Origin: Poriferisodalis sp965203655
GTDB lineage: Bacteria; Actinomycetota; Acidimicrobiia; Acidimicrobiales; Poriferisodalaceae
Direction: 5' to 3'
NCBI RefSeq assembly: GCF_965203655.1
Contig: NZ_CBDBDD010000007.1
Coordinates: 1 to 64,000, forward strand
DNA: 64,000 bases
Position numbers and translations under genes: made by a program. Shown here one piece after another: positions 41,257-50,810 of the stretch (position 1 is its first letter; each line of letters opens with the position of its first letter). Under the pieces are notes generated by a model. That model ran no database searches and was not told where the DNA came from. It worked only from the letters and a program-made list of their open reading frames with translations.

Positions 41257-42387
41257 ATGCGAAAGACCCCCCAGTCATCCCGCCGCGGCACGAAGCTGCT
41301 CGTGGCATTGCTCACTGCGTTCGCTCTGGTAGCCGCTGCGTGCGGCAGCGACGACGACTCGTCTGACGACGGCGCCGCCAGCGCAGCTGCAACGACAGCA
41401 GCGGCTCCCGCCGCGACCCAGGCCCCTGCAGCCGACGATTCGGGCGACGAGATGGCCGACTCGATCAGCGGCTCCATCGACGTCACCGGCTCCTCGACGG
41501 TCGAGCCCGTCACCAACCTGCTGGCAGAGGCGTTCTCCGAGAGGCACCCAGACGTGGCGTTCTCGGTCGCAGGCCCCGGCTCGGGCGACGGTCACAAGGC
41601 CGCAGCGGCAGGCGAAGTGCCCATCTGGAACAGCTCCCGCCAGATCAAGGACTCCGAGGCCGAAGACATCAGCGCCGCCGGCATCGAGTTCATCGAGCTG
41701 CGCGTCGGCATCGACGGCATCTCGGTGATCACCGCCGCCAGCAACGACTCGGTCGACTGCCTCAGCTTCGAAGACCTCTACAGCTTGGTCGGCATCGAGT
41801 CGACCGGATTCAGCTCGTGGGCAGATGCCAACAGCCTGAACGCCGAGCTGGGCGGCACCGGCCCGTTCGGGCACGGCGCTCTGGAGATCTTCGCCCCGGG
41901 CGAGGAGTCGGGCACCTTCGACAGCTTCATCGAGATCGCCCTCGAGGGCGTGTGGGAGCACCGTGTCGAAGAGGGCCATGCTGACGAGAACTTCGCCGTG
42001 CGTCCCGACTACAACGCCTCGGCCAATGACAACGTGATCATCGACGGCATCGCCGGCAACCAGTCCAGCCTCGGCTGGGTGGGCTTCGCCTTCGCCGACG
42101 AGAACCGCGACAAAGTGAAGCTGGTGGAGGTCGACGGCGGCGACGGCTGCGTGGCGCCGACGCCCCAGACCATCGCCTCGGCCGAGTTCCCGATCGCCCG
42201 CTTCCTGTACACCTACATCGACGCTGCGCAGGCCTCCGACCCCGCCATCAAGGCGTTCGTCGACTTCATGCTGAGCGACGAGGGCCAGACCTACGTGGTC
42301 GACGCCGGCTACGTCAACCTCGACCCTGCCGACCTCGAGCAGTCGCGCAGCAACTGGGTCAACCTGACCACCGGCAAGACCTTCTAG
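41257..42387 (+). CDS. pstS: Phosphate ABC transporter substrate-binding lipoprotein
   Basis: 376 residues. An N-terminal signal with lipobox LVAAACGS gives a lipid-anchored protein on the outer face of the membrane, followed by an Ala/Asp/Pro-rich linker. The phosphate-binding domain starts at about residue 70 with DVTGSSTVEPVTNLLAEAF, and the second phosphate-contact segment is PGEESGTFDSF. A PHO box precedes it, and a strong hairpin separates it from pstC. Confidence 0.93.
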   Translation: MRKTPQSSRRGTKLLVALLTAFALVAAACGSDDDSSDDGAASAAATTAAAPAATQAPAADDSGDEMADSISGSIDVTGSSTVEPVTNLLAEAFSERHPDVAFSVAGPGSGDGHKAAAAGEVPIWNSSRQIKDSEAEDISAAGIEFIELRVGIDGISVITAASNDSVDCLSFEDLYSLVGIESTGFSSWADANSLNAELGGTGPFGHGALEIFAPGEESGTFDSFIEIALEGVWEHRVEEGHADENFAVRPDYNASANDNVIIDGIAGNQSSLGWVGFAFADENRDKVKLVEVDGGDGCVAPTPQTIASAEFPIARFLYTYIDAAQASDPAIKAFVDFMLSDEGQTYVVDAGYVNLDPADLEQSRSNWVNLTTGKTF

Positions 42388-42437
42388 CCGCACGCAGGTC
42401 CAGCCCGCAGATCCGGGACCCCTCCCTCCCGCTGATG

Positions 42438-42473
42438 GTCCCCCTCAGGTGCACCGAAGTTCCTGAGGGGGAC
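42438..42473 (+). terminator. 12-bp hairpin between pstS and pstC
   Basis: GTCCCCCTCAGG at 42438-42449 pairs perfectly with CCTGAGGGGGAC at 42462-42473 around a 12-base loop. No T-run follows. The position suits partial termination or mRNA protection, so that the binding protein is made in excess over the permeases. Confidence 0.7.
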
Positions 42474-42490
42474 ATCGGCGGGTTTCTAGA

Positions 42491-43435
42491 ATGACACCGC
42501 CCATGCCACCGGACACCTCCAACCTGAGCGTCGCCGACTTGCGGACATCGGCAGGCCGGCGGGCCTGGTCGGCCGGGGCACGCTGGGCCTTCGCGCTCGC
42601 GGCCCTCGCCACCGTGCTGGTGAGCGCACTCATCATCTGGACGGTCGCGTCGGGGGCGTGGACGTTCATCAGCCAGGTGCCCTTCGACAATCTGACCGAG
42701 ATCGGCTGGTTCCCCCGCCGGGGCCTGTTCGACCTCAGCACCTTGCTGGTCAACTCGGTGCAGATCTCCGTCATCGCCATGCTGGTGGCAGTGCCGTCGG
42801 GCTTCGGCGCTGCGATCTACCTCTCCGAATACGCGCATCCCAAGGTGCGCAAGGTGATGAAGCCCACCCTCGAGCTGCTGGCCAGCGTGCCCAGCGTCGT
42901 GCTCGGCGTGTTCGCCATCAGCTTCATCACCCCGTCGATCCTCACCAACTTCTTCAACGAGATCAACTTCTTCAACAAGCTGGCGGCGGGCATCGCGGTC
43001 GGCCTGCTGGTGATCCCGCTGATCGCCTCCATCTCCGAGGACGCCCTGCGGGCAGTGCCCTTGGCGCTGCGGGAAGCCTCCTCGGGTCTCGGCGCCCGCA
43101 AGGTCACCACCTCGATCCGGGTGGTGCTGCCCGCCGCGATGTCGGGCCTGATGGCGGCCATCATCGTCGGCTTCAGCCGCGCCATCGGCGAGACGATGGT
43201 GGTCACGATGGCGTCGGGCGGCGGCGACACCTCGCTGTTCAATCTGGCGCTCACCGAATCCGGCGGCACCTTCACCTCCGCGATGGCGGCGCTCGGCCTC
43301 GGCACCGACCAGGTGGCCGGCAACAACTTGGCGTTCCAGAGTCTCTACTTCCTGGGCGCGCTGCTGTTCGCCATCACGCTGGTGCTCAACATGCTCGGCG
43401 ATCTCATCGTCCGCCGACTGCAGAACAAGTACTGA
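42491..43435 (+). CDS. pstC: Phosphate ABC transporter permease PstC
   Basis: 314 residues with six membrane helices. The permease motif for contact with the ATPase lies in LREASSGLGARKVTTSIRVVLPA near residue 195. A helix near residue 30, TFNN-type periplasmic segment and SEYAHPKVRKVMKP follow the family. It is the second gene of the pst operon, 13 bases before pstA. Confidence 0.93.
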   Translation: MTPPMPPDTSNLSVADLRTSAGRRAWSAGARWAFALAALATVLVSALIIWTVASGAWTFISQVPFDNLTEIGWFPRRGLFDLSTLLVNSVQISVIAMLVAVPSGFGAAIYLSEYAHPKVRKVMKPTLELLASVPSVVLGVFAISFITPSILTNFFNEINFFNKLAAGIAVGLLVIPLIASISEDALRAVPLALREASSGLGARKVTTSIRVVLPAAMSGLMAAIIVGFSRAIGETMVVTMASGGGDTSLFNLALTESGGTFTSAMAALGLGTDQVAGNNLAFQSLYFLGALLFAITLVLNMLGDLIVRRLQNKY

Positions 43436-43448
43436 TGGCTCCGTTGAC

Positions 43449-44387
43449 ATGACCGTTCTCACGACACCTGCAGGCATCGCCACCGGCGCAGCCGACGCCC
43501 TGCGCAAGCGCCCCGGCGCCGATGTGGCCGGCTCGGCCTTCAAGTGGCTGCTCATCGGCGCCACCGTGTTCGCCACGGGCTTTCTGGCGGTGCTGCTCGC
43601 CGTGATGATCGTGGACGGCTGGGATGTGCTGTCGGGCAACCTGTGGTACTTCCTCACCCACGGCTTCTCCCAGCGCTCTGCCGGCGAGGCCGGCGTGTGG
43701 CAGGGCATCCTCGGCAGCCTGCAGGTGGCGCTGGTGACCGGGGTGTTCGCGATCCCGACCGGCGTAGCCACGGCCATCTACCTCGTCGAGTACGCACAGG
43801 GCAACCGCTTCGCCCGCATCGTCGAGCTGAACATCCGCAACTTGGCCGGCGTGCCCTCGATCGTGTACGGGCTGCTGGGCCTGGCGGTGTTCGCTCAGAC
43901 GCTGCGGGGATTCAGCGGTGGCACCACCGCGATTGCAGGCGGGATGACGCTGGCGGCGATGGTGCTGCCGATCGTGGTGATCACCTCGGTGGAGGCGCTC
44001 AAGGCTGTGCCGGACTCGCTGCGCGAAGCCGCCTACGGTGTGGGGGCCACCAAGTGGGAGGTGCTCTCACGCCAGGTTCTGCCCGCGGCACTGTCCACGA
44101 TTCTCACCGGCACGGTGCTGGCGCTGGCGCGCGCCCTGGGCGAGGCCGCCCCGCTGATCTTGGTGGGGGCTGCGACCGGCTTCATGAGCTTCGGCGACGC
44201 CAACGTGTTCGAGACCTTCACCGGGCCCTACACGGCGCTGCCGGTGCTGATCTTCAACTTCGCCCGCCAGCCCGGAGCGGACTGGGGGGTGAACGCCGCC
44301 GCGGCGAGCGTCATCATCCTGGTGCTGGTGCTCGCAGTGAACGGCTTGGCTATCTATCTTCGCAACCGATTCGAGAAGCAGTGGTGA
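43449..44387 (+). CDS. pstA: Phosphate ABC transporter permease PstA
   Basis: 312 residues, six membrane helices. The coupling motif is LREAAYGVGATKWEVLSRQVLPAA, and IVELNIRNLAGVPSIVYGLLGLAVF is typical of PstA. It pairs with PstC to form the channel. The gap to pstB is 19 bases. Confidence 0.93.
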   Translation: MTVLTTPAGIATGAADALRKRPGADVAGSAFKWLLIGATVFATGFLAVLLAVMIVDGWDVLSGNLWYFLTHGFSQRSAGEAGVWQGILGSLQVALVTGVFAIPTGVATAIYLVEYAQGNRFARIVELNIRNLAGVPSIVYGLLGLAVFAQTLRGFSGGTTAIAGGMTLAAMVLPIVVITSVEALKAVPDSLREAAYGVGATKWEVLSRQVLPAALSTILTGTVLALARALGEAAPLILVGAATGFMSFGDANVFETFTGPYTALPVLIFNFARQPGADWGVNAAAASVIILVLVLAVNGLAIYLRNRFEKQW

Positions 44388-44406
44388 TGACACAGGTGGC
44401 GCCTTC

Positions 44407-45363
44407 ATGACACCCGAAGAGGCCGTGATGACCCAAGAGTCCGACGCATCAATGCCCGACGTGGCCCAATCCGGTGTGAGCGGGCCCGGTGTGAGCGAGC
44501 CGGGCGCGGTCGTCGACGGCATGACATCGCCTGGGCCGCGCATTGACGTGAGCGGTGCGGCGATGGGACACACCCGCGCCGACACCCAGACGGTGTTCCG
44601 CTGTGACGACGTGCACGTGTACTACACCGACTTCCTCGCCTTGCGCGACGTCTCGCTCGACATCGCTGCGCACGAGGTGACGGCGTTCATCGGTCCCTCG
44701 GGCTGCGGCAAGACGACGTTCCTGCGCTGCTTCAACCGCATGAACGACCTCATCGAGGGCGCCCGGGTGGAGGGCTCGATCAACTACCACGGTGTCGAGC
44801 TGTACCAGGACGAGGTCGACCCGGTCGAGGTGCGCCGCCGGGTGGGCATGGTGTTCCAGAAGCCCAACCCGTTCCCCAAGTCGATCTACGACAACATCGC
44901 CTACGGCCCGAGGCTGGCGGGCGCCAAGCGGTCCGAGCTCGACGACATCGTGGAGCGCTCGCTGACACGGGCGGCGCTGTGGGACGAGGTGCGCGACCGG
45001 CTCAAAACATCGGCCTACGGCCTGTCGGGCGGCCAGCAGCAGCGGCTGTGCATCGCCCGGGCCATTGCGGTGCAGCCCGACGTGGTGCTGATGGATGAGC
45101 CCTGCTCGGCGCTCGACCCGATCGCCACCGGCCGCATCGAGGAGCTCATCGCCGAGCTGAAGACCGAGTACACGATCATCATCGTCACCCACAACATGCA
45201 GCAGGCCGCCCGCATCAGCGACATGACGGCGTTCTTCTCGGTGCAGGCGAATGAGATGGGCCAGCGCACCGGCGAGCTGGTCGAGTACGCACCCACCAGC
45301 CTGATCTTCACCAATCCCGACGATCCCCGAACCGAGGCCTACATCACCGGGCGGGTGGGCTGA
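44407..45363 (+). CDS. pstB: Phosphate ABC transporter ATP-binding protein PstB
   Basis: 318 residues. Walker A is GPSGCGKTTF near residue 98, the Q-loop lies in VFQKPNPFPKSIYDN, the ABC signature is LSGGQQQRLCIARA and Walker B is VVLMDEPCSALDP. From the ATG at 44407 the protein has about 60 extra Gly/Ser/Val-rich residues before the ABC domain; internal ATGs at 44428, 44452, 44521 or 44563 would give the usual length. phoU follows after 47 bases. Confidence 0.92.
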   Translation: MTPEEAVMTQESDASMPDVAQSGVSGPGVSEPGAVVDGMTSPGPRIDVSGAAMGHTRADTQTVFRCDDVHVYYTDFLALRDVSLDIAAHEVTAFIGPSGCGKTTFLRCFNRMNDLIEGARVEGSINYHGVELYQDEVDPVEVRRRVGMVFQKPNPFPKSIYDNIAYGPRLAGAKRSELDDIVERSLTRAALWDEVRDRLKTSAYGLSGGQQQRLCIARAIAVQPDVVLMDEPCSALDPIATGRIEELIAELKTEYTIIIVTHNMQQAARISDMTAFFSVQANEMGQRTGELVEYAPTSLIFTNPDDPRTEAYITGRVG

Positions 45364-45410
45364 GCCGCAGAACAGCGACCGGGCAGCGCAGATACGCCAC
45401 ACTGCATGAC

Positions 45411-46118
45411 ATGACCGAAGAAGTACGGACCGAGTTCCATCAGCTGATGGACGAGGTTCGTGCCGATCTCGTGCAGATGGGCGGCATGGTGGCCGAGGGC
45501 ATCTCGGCGGTGACAGCCGCACTGCTCGCGGGCGACATCGGCGGGGCCGACCAGATCATCGCCGCAGACGACGAGCTTGACCTGCTCAGCATCGAGACCG
45601 AGGAGAAGTGCGTCCGGCTGCTGGCGCTGCAGCAGCCGGTGGCGGTGGACCTGCGCACGATCCTGACCGACCTGCGGATGATCTCCGAGATCGAGCGCAG
45701 CGGCGACTTGGTCACCAACATCGCCAAGGCGGTGGCGCGGCTGCACGGCGCCGAGCTCGAGCCGCGGGTGCGGGGCCTCATCGACCGGATGCGCCAGCAG
45801 GCGGTGAAGCTGACGGCGATGGCCATGGATGCCTACGCCGAGCGCGACGCCGGCCTGGCGTCGGTGCTCAACGACATGGACGACGTGCTCGACGACCTGC
45901 ACAACGAGTACATCGTGTCGGTGTTCGCGTCGCACGAGCTCGGCAAGATCGAGATCCAGCACGCCGTGCAGCTCGCAGTGGTGGGCCGCTTCTACGAGCG
46001 CATCGGCGACCACGCGGTCAACGTCGCGGAGCGGGTCGAGTTCTTGGTGACCGGGGAGCTGCCCGAGCACCTGGGTGCTAACCGGGCCCGGGCCCGGCGG
46101 GAGCAGGACGAGATGTGA
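45411..46118 (+). CDS. phoU: Phosphate signalling regulator PhoU
   Basis: 235 residues, two three-helix PhoU repeats. Metal-binding-type motifs are seen in DLRTILTDLRMISEIERSGDLVTNIAK and VVGRFYERIGDHAVNVAERVEF. It links the Pst transporter to the PhoR-type kinase and keeps the regulon off when phosphate is ample. The stop overlaps the kinase start by GTGA, so the signalling genes are coupled. Confidence 0.93.
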   Translation: MTEEVRTEFHQLMDEVRADLVQMGGMVAEGISAVTAALLAGDIGGADQIIAADDELDLLSIETEEKCVRLLALQQPVAVDLRTILTDLRMISEIERSGDLVTNIAKAVARLHGAELEPRVRGLIDRMRQQAVKLTAMAMDAYAERDAGLASVLNDMDDVLDDLHNEYIVSVFASHELGKIEIQHAVQLAVVGRFYERIGDHAVNVAERVEFLVTGELPEHLGANRARARREQDEM

Positions 46119-47548
46119 TTGCAGCGCTGGTGGCGATCGCGTCCGCTCTGGCGCTGGCACTCGTGATCGTCGTGGTGACGGCTGTGCGAGCGCGCCGCTC
46201 GGCGGCTGAGCGCCTGGGCAGGGTGGTGCACCAGTTCGTGGCGCACGATGGCGAGCGGCCGCGGCCTGCCGAGGCCGAGGTCGATGGGTACAAGCTCGAC
46301 GACTGGCTCACCTACCTGGAGTCGGTGGCCACCACGGCGGCGATGACGGCCAACCTGGCCGAGCGGGACCGCGCCCGCTGGCAGCTCGCCATGGACGAGC
46401 TCGCCATCGGTGTCGTGCTGGTGGACGAGGACGGCACCGTGTGCGCTACCAACGCACTGGCCGACGAGATGATGTCGGCGCGCGATGCCATGGCCCTGGT
46501 CGGCGCGGGCGTGCGGGAGTTGCTGGAGCAGGCAGGCGCGGGGCACGCACGCTTCCGCACGGTGAAGCTCACGGGCCCGCCGCCGCGGGTGCTCGAGATC
46601 AGCGCGCATCCGGTGGCCAGCGACAGCCATGCGCTGGGGGCGGTGGCGGTGATTGCTGACCGCACCGAAGGCGCCCGGGTGGACGAGGTACGGCGTGACT
46701 TCGTGGCCAACCTGAGCCATGAGCTGCGCACGCCGGTGGGCGCGATCGCGCTGCTGTCCGAGACGCTGGAGCACGAGGACGACCCGGCGGTGCGGGGCCG
46801 GCTGGTGGGCCGCATCAGCGCTGAGGCCGAGCGGGTCCGGCTCATCATCGACGACCTGCTGGAGCTGAGCCGGGTCGAGCTGGAGGGTTCGATGCGGCAG
46901 GAGGAGGTGCCGGTCGTGCCGCTGCTGAGCGAGGTGGCGCACCAGTATTCCGAGCACGCACGCACCCACGACGTGGAGCTGGTGCGACCCGAGGCCTCGA
47001 ACGGGTCGGCGATCGTGCTGCACGCCGACCGCGGCCAGCTGCTGCGGGCCGTGGGGAACCTGGTCGACAACGCCATCAAGTACAGCGACCCCGGCTCGGA
47101 GGTGCGCCTGAGCGTGCTGCCGAGCTCGGGAAACGACCGACCGCCCTCGGAGGTGCTCGCAGAGGCGGACGCGGCCGTCGCTCGGATCGGGCCTGCAGAG
47201 ATGTCGGGATCATCGGATGTGCCTGCACCGCCGGGCAGCCCGGAGCTGTTCGACCCTGAGCGGTCAGAAGCAGGGGAGCCGGCGTGGGTGGACATCGTGG
47301 TTGCCGATGAGGGCATCGGCATTCCCGCGGACGAGACCGAGCGGGTCTTCGAGCGCTTCTACCGGGTCGACAAGGCCCGCGCCCGGGCCACCGGCGGCAC
47401 CGGCTTGGGCCTCAGCATCGTGCGCCACGTGGTGGCGAACCACGGCGGCGAGGTGATGCTGCACACCCGTGAGGGCGTCGGCACGACCTTCACGCTCAGA
47501 TTCCCCGCACCCGACGACACGGGCACACTTGACGAGGCAGACATATGA
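46115..47548 (+). CDS. phoR: Phosphate sensor histidine kinase (PhoR/SenX3-like)
   Basis: 477 residues from a GTG overlapping phoU. One N-terminal helix (about 2-24), a PAS-like domain (about 85-185), the HisKA motif NLSHELRTPVGAI near residue 207 and a catalytic ATPase domain with LVDNAIKYSDPGSEV and GTGLGLSIVRH. Between the N box and the DEGIGIPADE box there is an insertion of about 55 residues rich in Pro, Ser and acidic residues, not usual in PhoR/SenX3. It would phosphorylate the regulator encoded next. Confidence 0.9.
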   Translation: MIAALVAIASALALALVIVVVTAVRARRSAAERLGRVVHQFVAHDGERPRPAEAEVDGYKLDDWLTYLESVATTAAMTANLAERDRARWQLAMDELAIGVVLVDEDGTVCATNALADEMMSARDAMALVGAGVRELLEQAGAGHARFRTVKLTGPPPRVLEISAHPVASDSHALGAVAVIADRTEGARVDEVRRDFVANLSHELRTPVGAIALLSETLEHEDDPAVRGRLVGRISAEAERVRLIIDDLLELSRVELEGSMRQEEVPVVPLLSEVAHQYSEHARTHDVELVRPEASNGSAIVLHADRGQLLRAVGNLVDNAIKYSDPGSEVRLSVLPSSGNDRPPSEVLAEADAAVARIGPAEMSGSSDVPAPPGSPELFDPERSEAGEPAWVDIVVADEGIGIPADETERVFERFYRVDKARARATGGTGLGLSIVRHVVANHGGEVMLHTREGVGTTFTLRFPAPDDTGTLDEADI

Positions 47549-48240
47549 CATCGGTACTGGTAGTTGACGACGAGCCGTCCTTCACCGAGGCGCTCTCGGT
47601 GGGCCTGCGGCGTGAGGGCTTCGAGGTGCGCACCGCCGCCGACGGCCGCGCCGCGCTGGAAGAGATCAGCGAGTCCGAACCGGACCTGATCCTGCTCGAC
47701 GTGATGCTGCCGGGCATGTCGGGGCTGGACGTGTGCCGGGAGATCCGCAAGACGACACGGGTGCCGCTGATCATGGTGACCGCCCGCGGCGAGGAGATCG
47801 ATGCCGTGGTGGGCCTCGAGGTCGGCGCGGACGACTACGTCTCCAAGCCGTACCGCATGCGCGAGCTGGTGGCACGCATGCGGGCGGTGCTGCGGCGCGC
47901 CTCCCCGCAGCCCTCCGAGCCCGAGGCGACCTGTCTGGTCGAGGGCGATGTGATGCTCGACATCGACCGCCACGAGCTGCGTGTGCGCGGCGAGCTGGTG
48001 TCCCTCGCGCTGAAGGAGTTCGAGCTGCTGGCCTACCTGCTCTCCAATGCCGGCCGGGTGGTCACTCGCGACAGCCTCATGCAGAACGTGTGGGGCTACA
48101 ACTACGTCGGCGACACCAAGACGATCGACGTGCATGTGAAGCGGTTGCGGGCCAAGATCGAGGACGATCCGTCCGACCCGCAGCGCATCACCACCATCCG
48201 GGGCCTGGGCTACCGCTACGAGCGGAGCGTGACGAACTGA
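47545..48240 (+). CDS. regX3: Phosphate response regulator (PhoP/RegX3-like)
   Basis: 231 residues; the ATG overlaps the kinase stop (ATGA). The receiver has the acidic pair VVDDEPS, phospho-acceptor Asp in LILLDVMLPGMSG and Lys in SKPYRMRELVARM. The OmpR-type winged helix follows with VWGYNYVGDTKTIDVHVKRLRAKI. It probably binds the four-unit PHO box upstream of pstS and so controls its own operon. Confidence 0.92.
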   Translation: MTSVLVVDDEPSFTEALSVGLRREGFEVRTAADGRAALEEISESEPDLILLDVMLPGMSGLDVCREIRKTTRVPLIMVTARGEEIDAVVGLEVGADDYVSKPYRMRELVARMRAVLRRASPQPSEPEATCLVEGDVMLDIDRHELRVRGELVSLALKEFELLAYLLSNAGRVVTRDSLMQNVWGYNYVGDTKTIDVHVKRLRAKIEDDPSDPQRITTIRGLGYRYERSVTN

Positions 48241-48256
48241 ACCGGGGTAGCCGCTG

Positions 48257-49612
48257 ATGCAGCCCTTCACGTGGCTTGCCCGCACGCATCTGCTGTCGGC
48301 CGCCGGCGATGCGCTGATCGCGATCGCGCTGGCAGGGTCGCTGTTCTTCAACCTGGATCCGGCGGCTGCGAGACCCAGGGTGGCGCTGTACCTGCTGGTG
48401 ACGATGGCGCCGTTCGCGGTGGTGGGGCCGCTGATCGGGCCGTTGGTGGACCGTGCCCGTGGCGGCCGCCGGGGGATGATCATCGGGGCGGGCATCGCCC
48501 GGGCGATCCTGGCACTGCTGATGGTGCGGCACCTCGACTCGCTGTGGTTGTTCCCCGAGGCGTTCGGTGCGCTGGTGGCGGGCAAGACGTACCACGTGGC
48601 CAAGAGCGCCGTGGTGCCGGGGCTGGTGCGCGAGGAGCGCGACCTGGTGGAAGCCAACTCCAAGCTGATGCTGCTGAGCGGGCTGGGGGGTGCGCTGGCG
48701 GCCGGTCCCGGTGTGCTGCTGAGCCTGGCCTCGTCGCGCTGGGTGCTGGTGCTGGCGGCGGTGGTCTTCGTGCTGATGACGTTCCCTGCACGGCGGCTGC
48801 CCCGCTTTGCCGTGCGGCCGCGGCGTGTGCCGCCGAGCCCGCCGCCCCAGCCGCTCCCGTCACGCCCGCCGCACGTCGCCCCCCAGCAGCCCCCACCCGC
48901 CGCGGCCACCAGGCGTCGTGGCGCGATGCTGCTGGCCGGCTCGGCCATGGGCGTCGTGCGGATGATGACCGGCTTCACGCTGTTCCTGATCGCGTTCTGG
49001 CTGCGCACCGACGACGCTGCCCCGTGGTGGTTCGGCTTCATGTTCACCGCCAGCGCCATCGGGCAGCTCATCGGCGCGGTGGGAGCGCCGTGGCTGCGGC
49101 GCCGTGTCCGCGAGGAGATCCTGCTCGCGTGCACCTTGCTGCTGGCCGCCGCCATGTCGTTCTACGTCGTGACCTCGCCCGACCGCGGCTCGGTGCTGGG
49201 GCTGGCCTTGGTGATCGGGCTGATGTCGGCGCTGGGCAAGCTGTGCTTCGACGCCATCGTGCAGCGCGACGAGGTGCCCGCAGACCAGGGCCGCACGTTC
49301 GCCCGCTTCGAGACCCGCTTCCAGCTGATGTGGGTGATCGGCGGGCTCGTGCCGGTGGCTGCGCCGAGCGGCATCCTGCCGTTGCGCGCCGGGGTGATGC
49401 TGCTGGGCATTGCCGCCACGGTGGCGGTGGTGCTCTACGCCGGCGGCCTGTGGGCGCTGGCCCGGGGCCGGCGTCCCCCCTCGGAGATCATCGTCACGCG
49501 GGTGCGCACCCGCATCACCCAGACCCGAGTCCGCCGCCGCAGCCAGATCCGGGGGCAGCGTCAGCCGTCAGATCCGGCTCGAGGCGTCGGCCGGGCCCCG
49601 GGTCTCGACTAG
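48257..49612 (+). CDS. MFS-type transporter
   Basis: 451 residues, about 11-12 hydrophobic segments. A basic loop with GPLVDRARGGRRGMIIG between helices 2 and 3 matches the MFS motif A area. A central Pro/Arg-rich loop (about 192-225) separates two six-helix halves. The C-terminal tail is basic. It resembles MFS proteins related to efflux; the substrate is unknown. It begins 16 bases after the response regulator, so it may be part of the phosphate operon. Its stop overlaps the convergent gene by 4 bases. Confidence 0.75.
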   Translation: MQPFTWLARTHLLSAAGDALIAIALAGSLFFNLDPAAARPRVALYLLVTMAPFAVVGPLIGPLVDRARGGRRGMIIGAGIARAILALLMVRHLDSLWLFPEAFGALVAGKTYHVAKSAVVPGLVREERDLVEANSKLMLLSGLGGALAAGPGVLLSLASSRWVLVLAAVVFVLMTFPARRLPRFAVRPRRVPPSPPPQPLPSRPPHVAPQQPPPAAATRRRGAMLLAGSAMGVVRMMTGFTLFLIAFWLRTDDAAPWWFGFMFTASAIGQLIGAVGAPWLRRRVREEILLACTLLLAAAMSFYVVTSPDRGSVLGLALVIGLMSALGKLCFDAIVQRDEVPADQGRTFARFETRFQLMWVIGGLVPVAAPSGILPLRAGVMLLGIAATVAVVLYAGGLWALARGRRPPSEIIVTRVRTRITQTRVRRRSQIRGQRQPSDPARGVGRAPGLD

Positions 49613-50751
49613 TCCAAGGGCAGGTCGAGGCGGGCCAGCCACAGGCCCGGCGCCGCGACTTCGTTGGGCGTGGGCAGTGAGCCCGGCTCGAACAGGCGCG
49701 CCAGCCCGTCGCGTCCCGCCCGTTCGATCACGCCGACGATGAACGCCTCGCCCCGGTCACGGGCCTCGGCGCTCAGCCGCACGCCGAGCAGGCGATCCGC
49801 AAAATCGGCGCCCTGTGTGAGCTGGCGGCGGCGCACCGCCTCGCTGAGCGCGCCGAAGCTGCCGATGAGCCGCGAGCCCGCCTGCGCGACGACGTCGTCG
49901 ATGTAGGCGTTCACGACGCTGAGCAGCGTCTCGAGCCGCTGCACGATGTCGTTCTGGCTGTCGTCGCGTGACACCCCCAGCAGCAGCTCGGGGTTGCCGA
50001 AGATGCGCTGGAGCTGCGAGGTGAGCTGGGAGGGGTCGCTCATCATGTCGGGGTCGAGGTCGAGCATCTCCTCGAATGCCCGGTCGCTGCGCTGGAACCC
50101 CTCCACGTAGCGCAGCAGCAGCCCGTCGAGTTCTGCACGCACGTGGGGCACGGCCAACATCGAATGCATGGCGTGCTCGCGGATGGCCACCCACAGCATG
50201 ACGTCGTCGACGTCGAGGCTCCATTCGGATGCGAAGTCGGTGATGTTGGCGGGCACGATGAGGATCCGTCCCATCGGCACGCCGAGATCGGAGTTGCCGA
50301 ATGCCTTCGTGGCGAGGTGGCCCGCCATCATGCCGGCGGTCATCGCCACGGTCATCGGGCTCATCATGCGGAGCAGGCCCGCGAAGGGGTCGTCGACCGA
50401 TTCGTTGGCGAGACGTTCGGACAGCCGGTCCATGAGCGGGCGGATCGCGTCGAGGGCTGCCGCCGCCCAGCCCGAGCGCGTGACAGGCTCGGTGCGTGCG
50501 GGGACGATGTCGAGATGGGTCACGTGGGCCGTGTGCAGCTCGGCGACACGGCTGATCTCGCTGAGGCGGTGCCGGATGACCGGGTCGACGTTGTGCTCAG
50601 GCGTGCCGCCGGTGGCGAGCTGGGTGGCCGTCTGGCGGGCGCCTTCCCACAGGGATGCTTCGTTGCCGAGCATCCCGGCGATGTCGCCGAGGAAGGGGAT
50701 GCCCTTGAACGGGTCGGCCCCCGGGTCGTCGGCCCCGGCGTCGTCAGCCAC
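49609..50751 (-). CDS. DUF2342 / zinc-dependent-metalloprotease-like protein with altered motif
   Basis: 380 residues resembling the actinobacterial family annotated as zinc-dependent metalloprotease or F420-biosynthesis-associated protein (DUF2342). The family region VPMGRILIVPANITDF and the long helical C-terminal part are present. Where members carry HExxH, this protein reads WVAIREHAMHSM, so the first His is Arg and the spacing is changed. Zinc binding and protease activity are therefore doubtful. Family assignment is from memory of the pattern. Confidence 0.65.
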   Translation of the reverse strand: MADDAGADDPGADPFKGIPFLGDIAGMLGNEASLWEGARQTATQLATGGTPEHNVDPVIRHRLSEISRVAELHTAHVTHLDIVPARTEPVTRSGWAAAALDAIRPLMDRLSERLANESVDDPFAGLLRMMSPMTVAMTAGMMAGHLATKAFGNSDLGVPMGRILIVPANITDFASEWSLDVDDVMLWVAIREHAMHSMLAVPHVRAELDGLLLRYVEGFQRSDRAFEEMLDLDPDMMSDPSQLTSQLQRIFGNPELLLGVSRDDSQNDIVQRLETLLSVVNAYIDDVVAQAGSRLIGSFGALSEAVRRRQLTQGADFADRLLGVRLSAEARDRGEAFIVGVIERAGRDGLARLFEPGSLPTPNEVAAPGLWLARLDLPLD

Positions 50752-50810
50752 AACCGAATCGTACGGCTGCGGTGCGGGCGTGTGGCCCGCGGCCCGATTG
50801 ACTGAGGACA

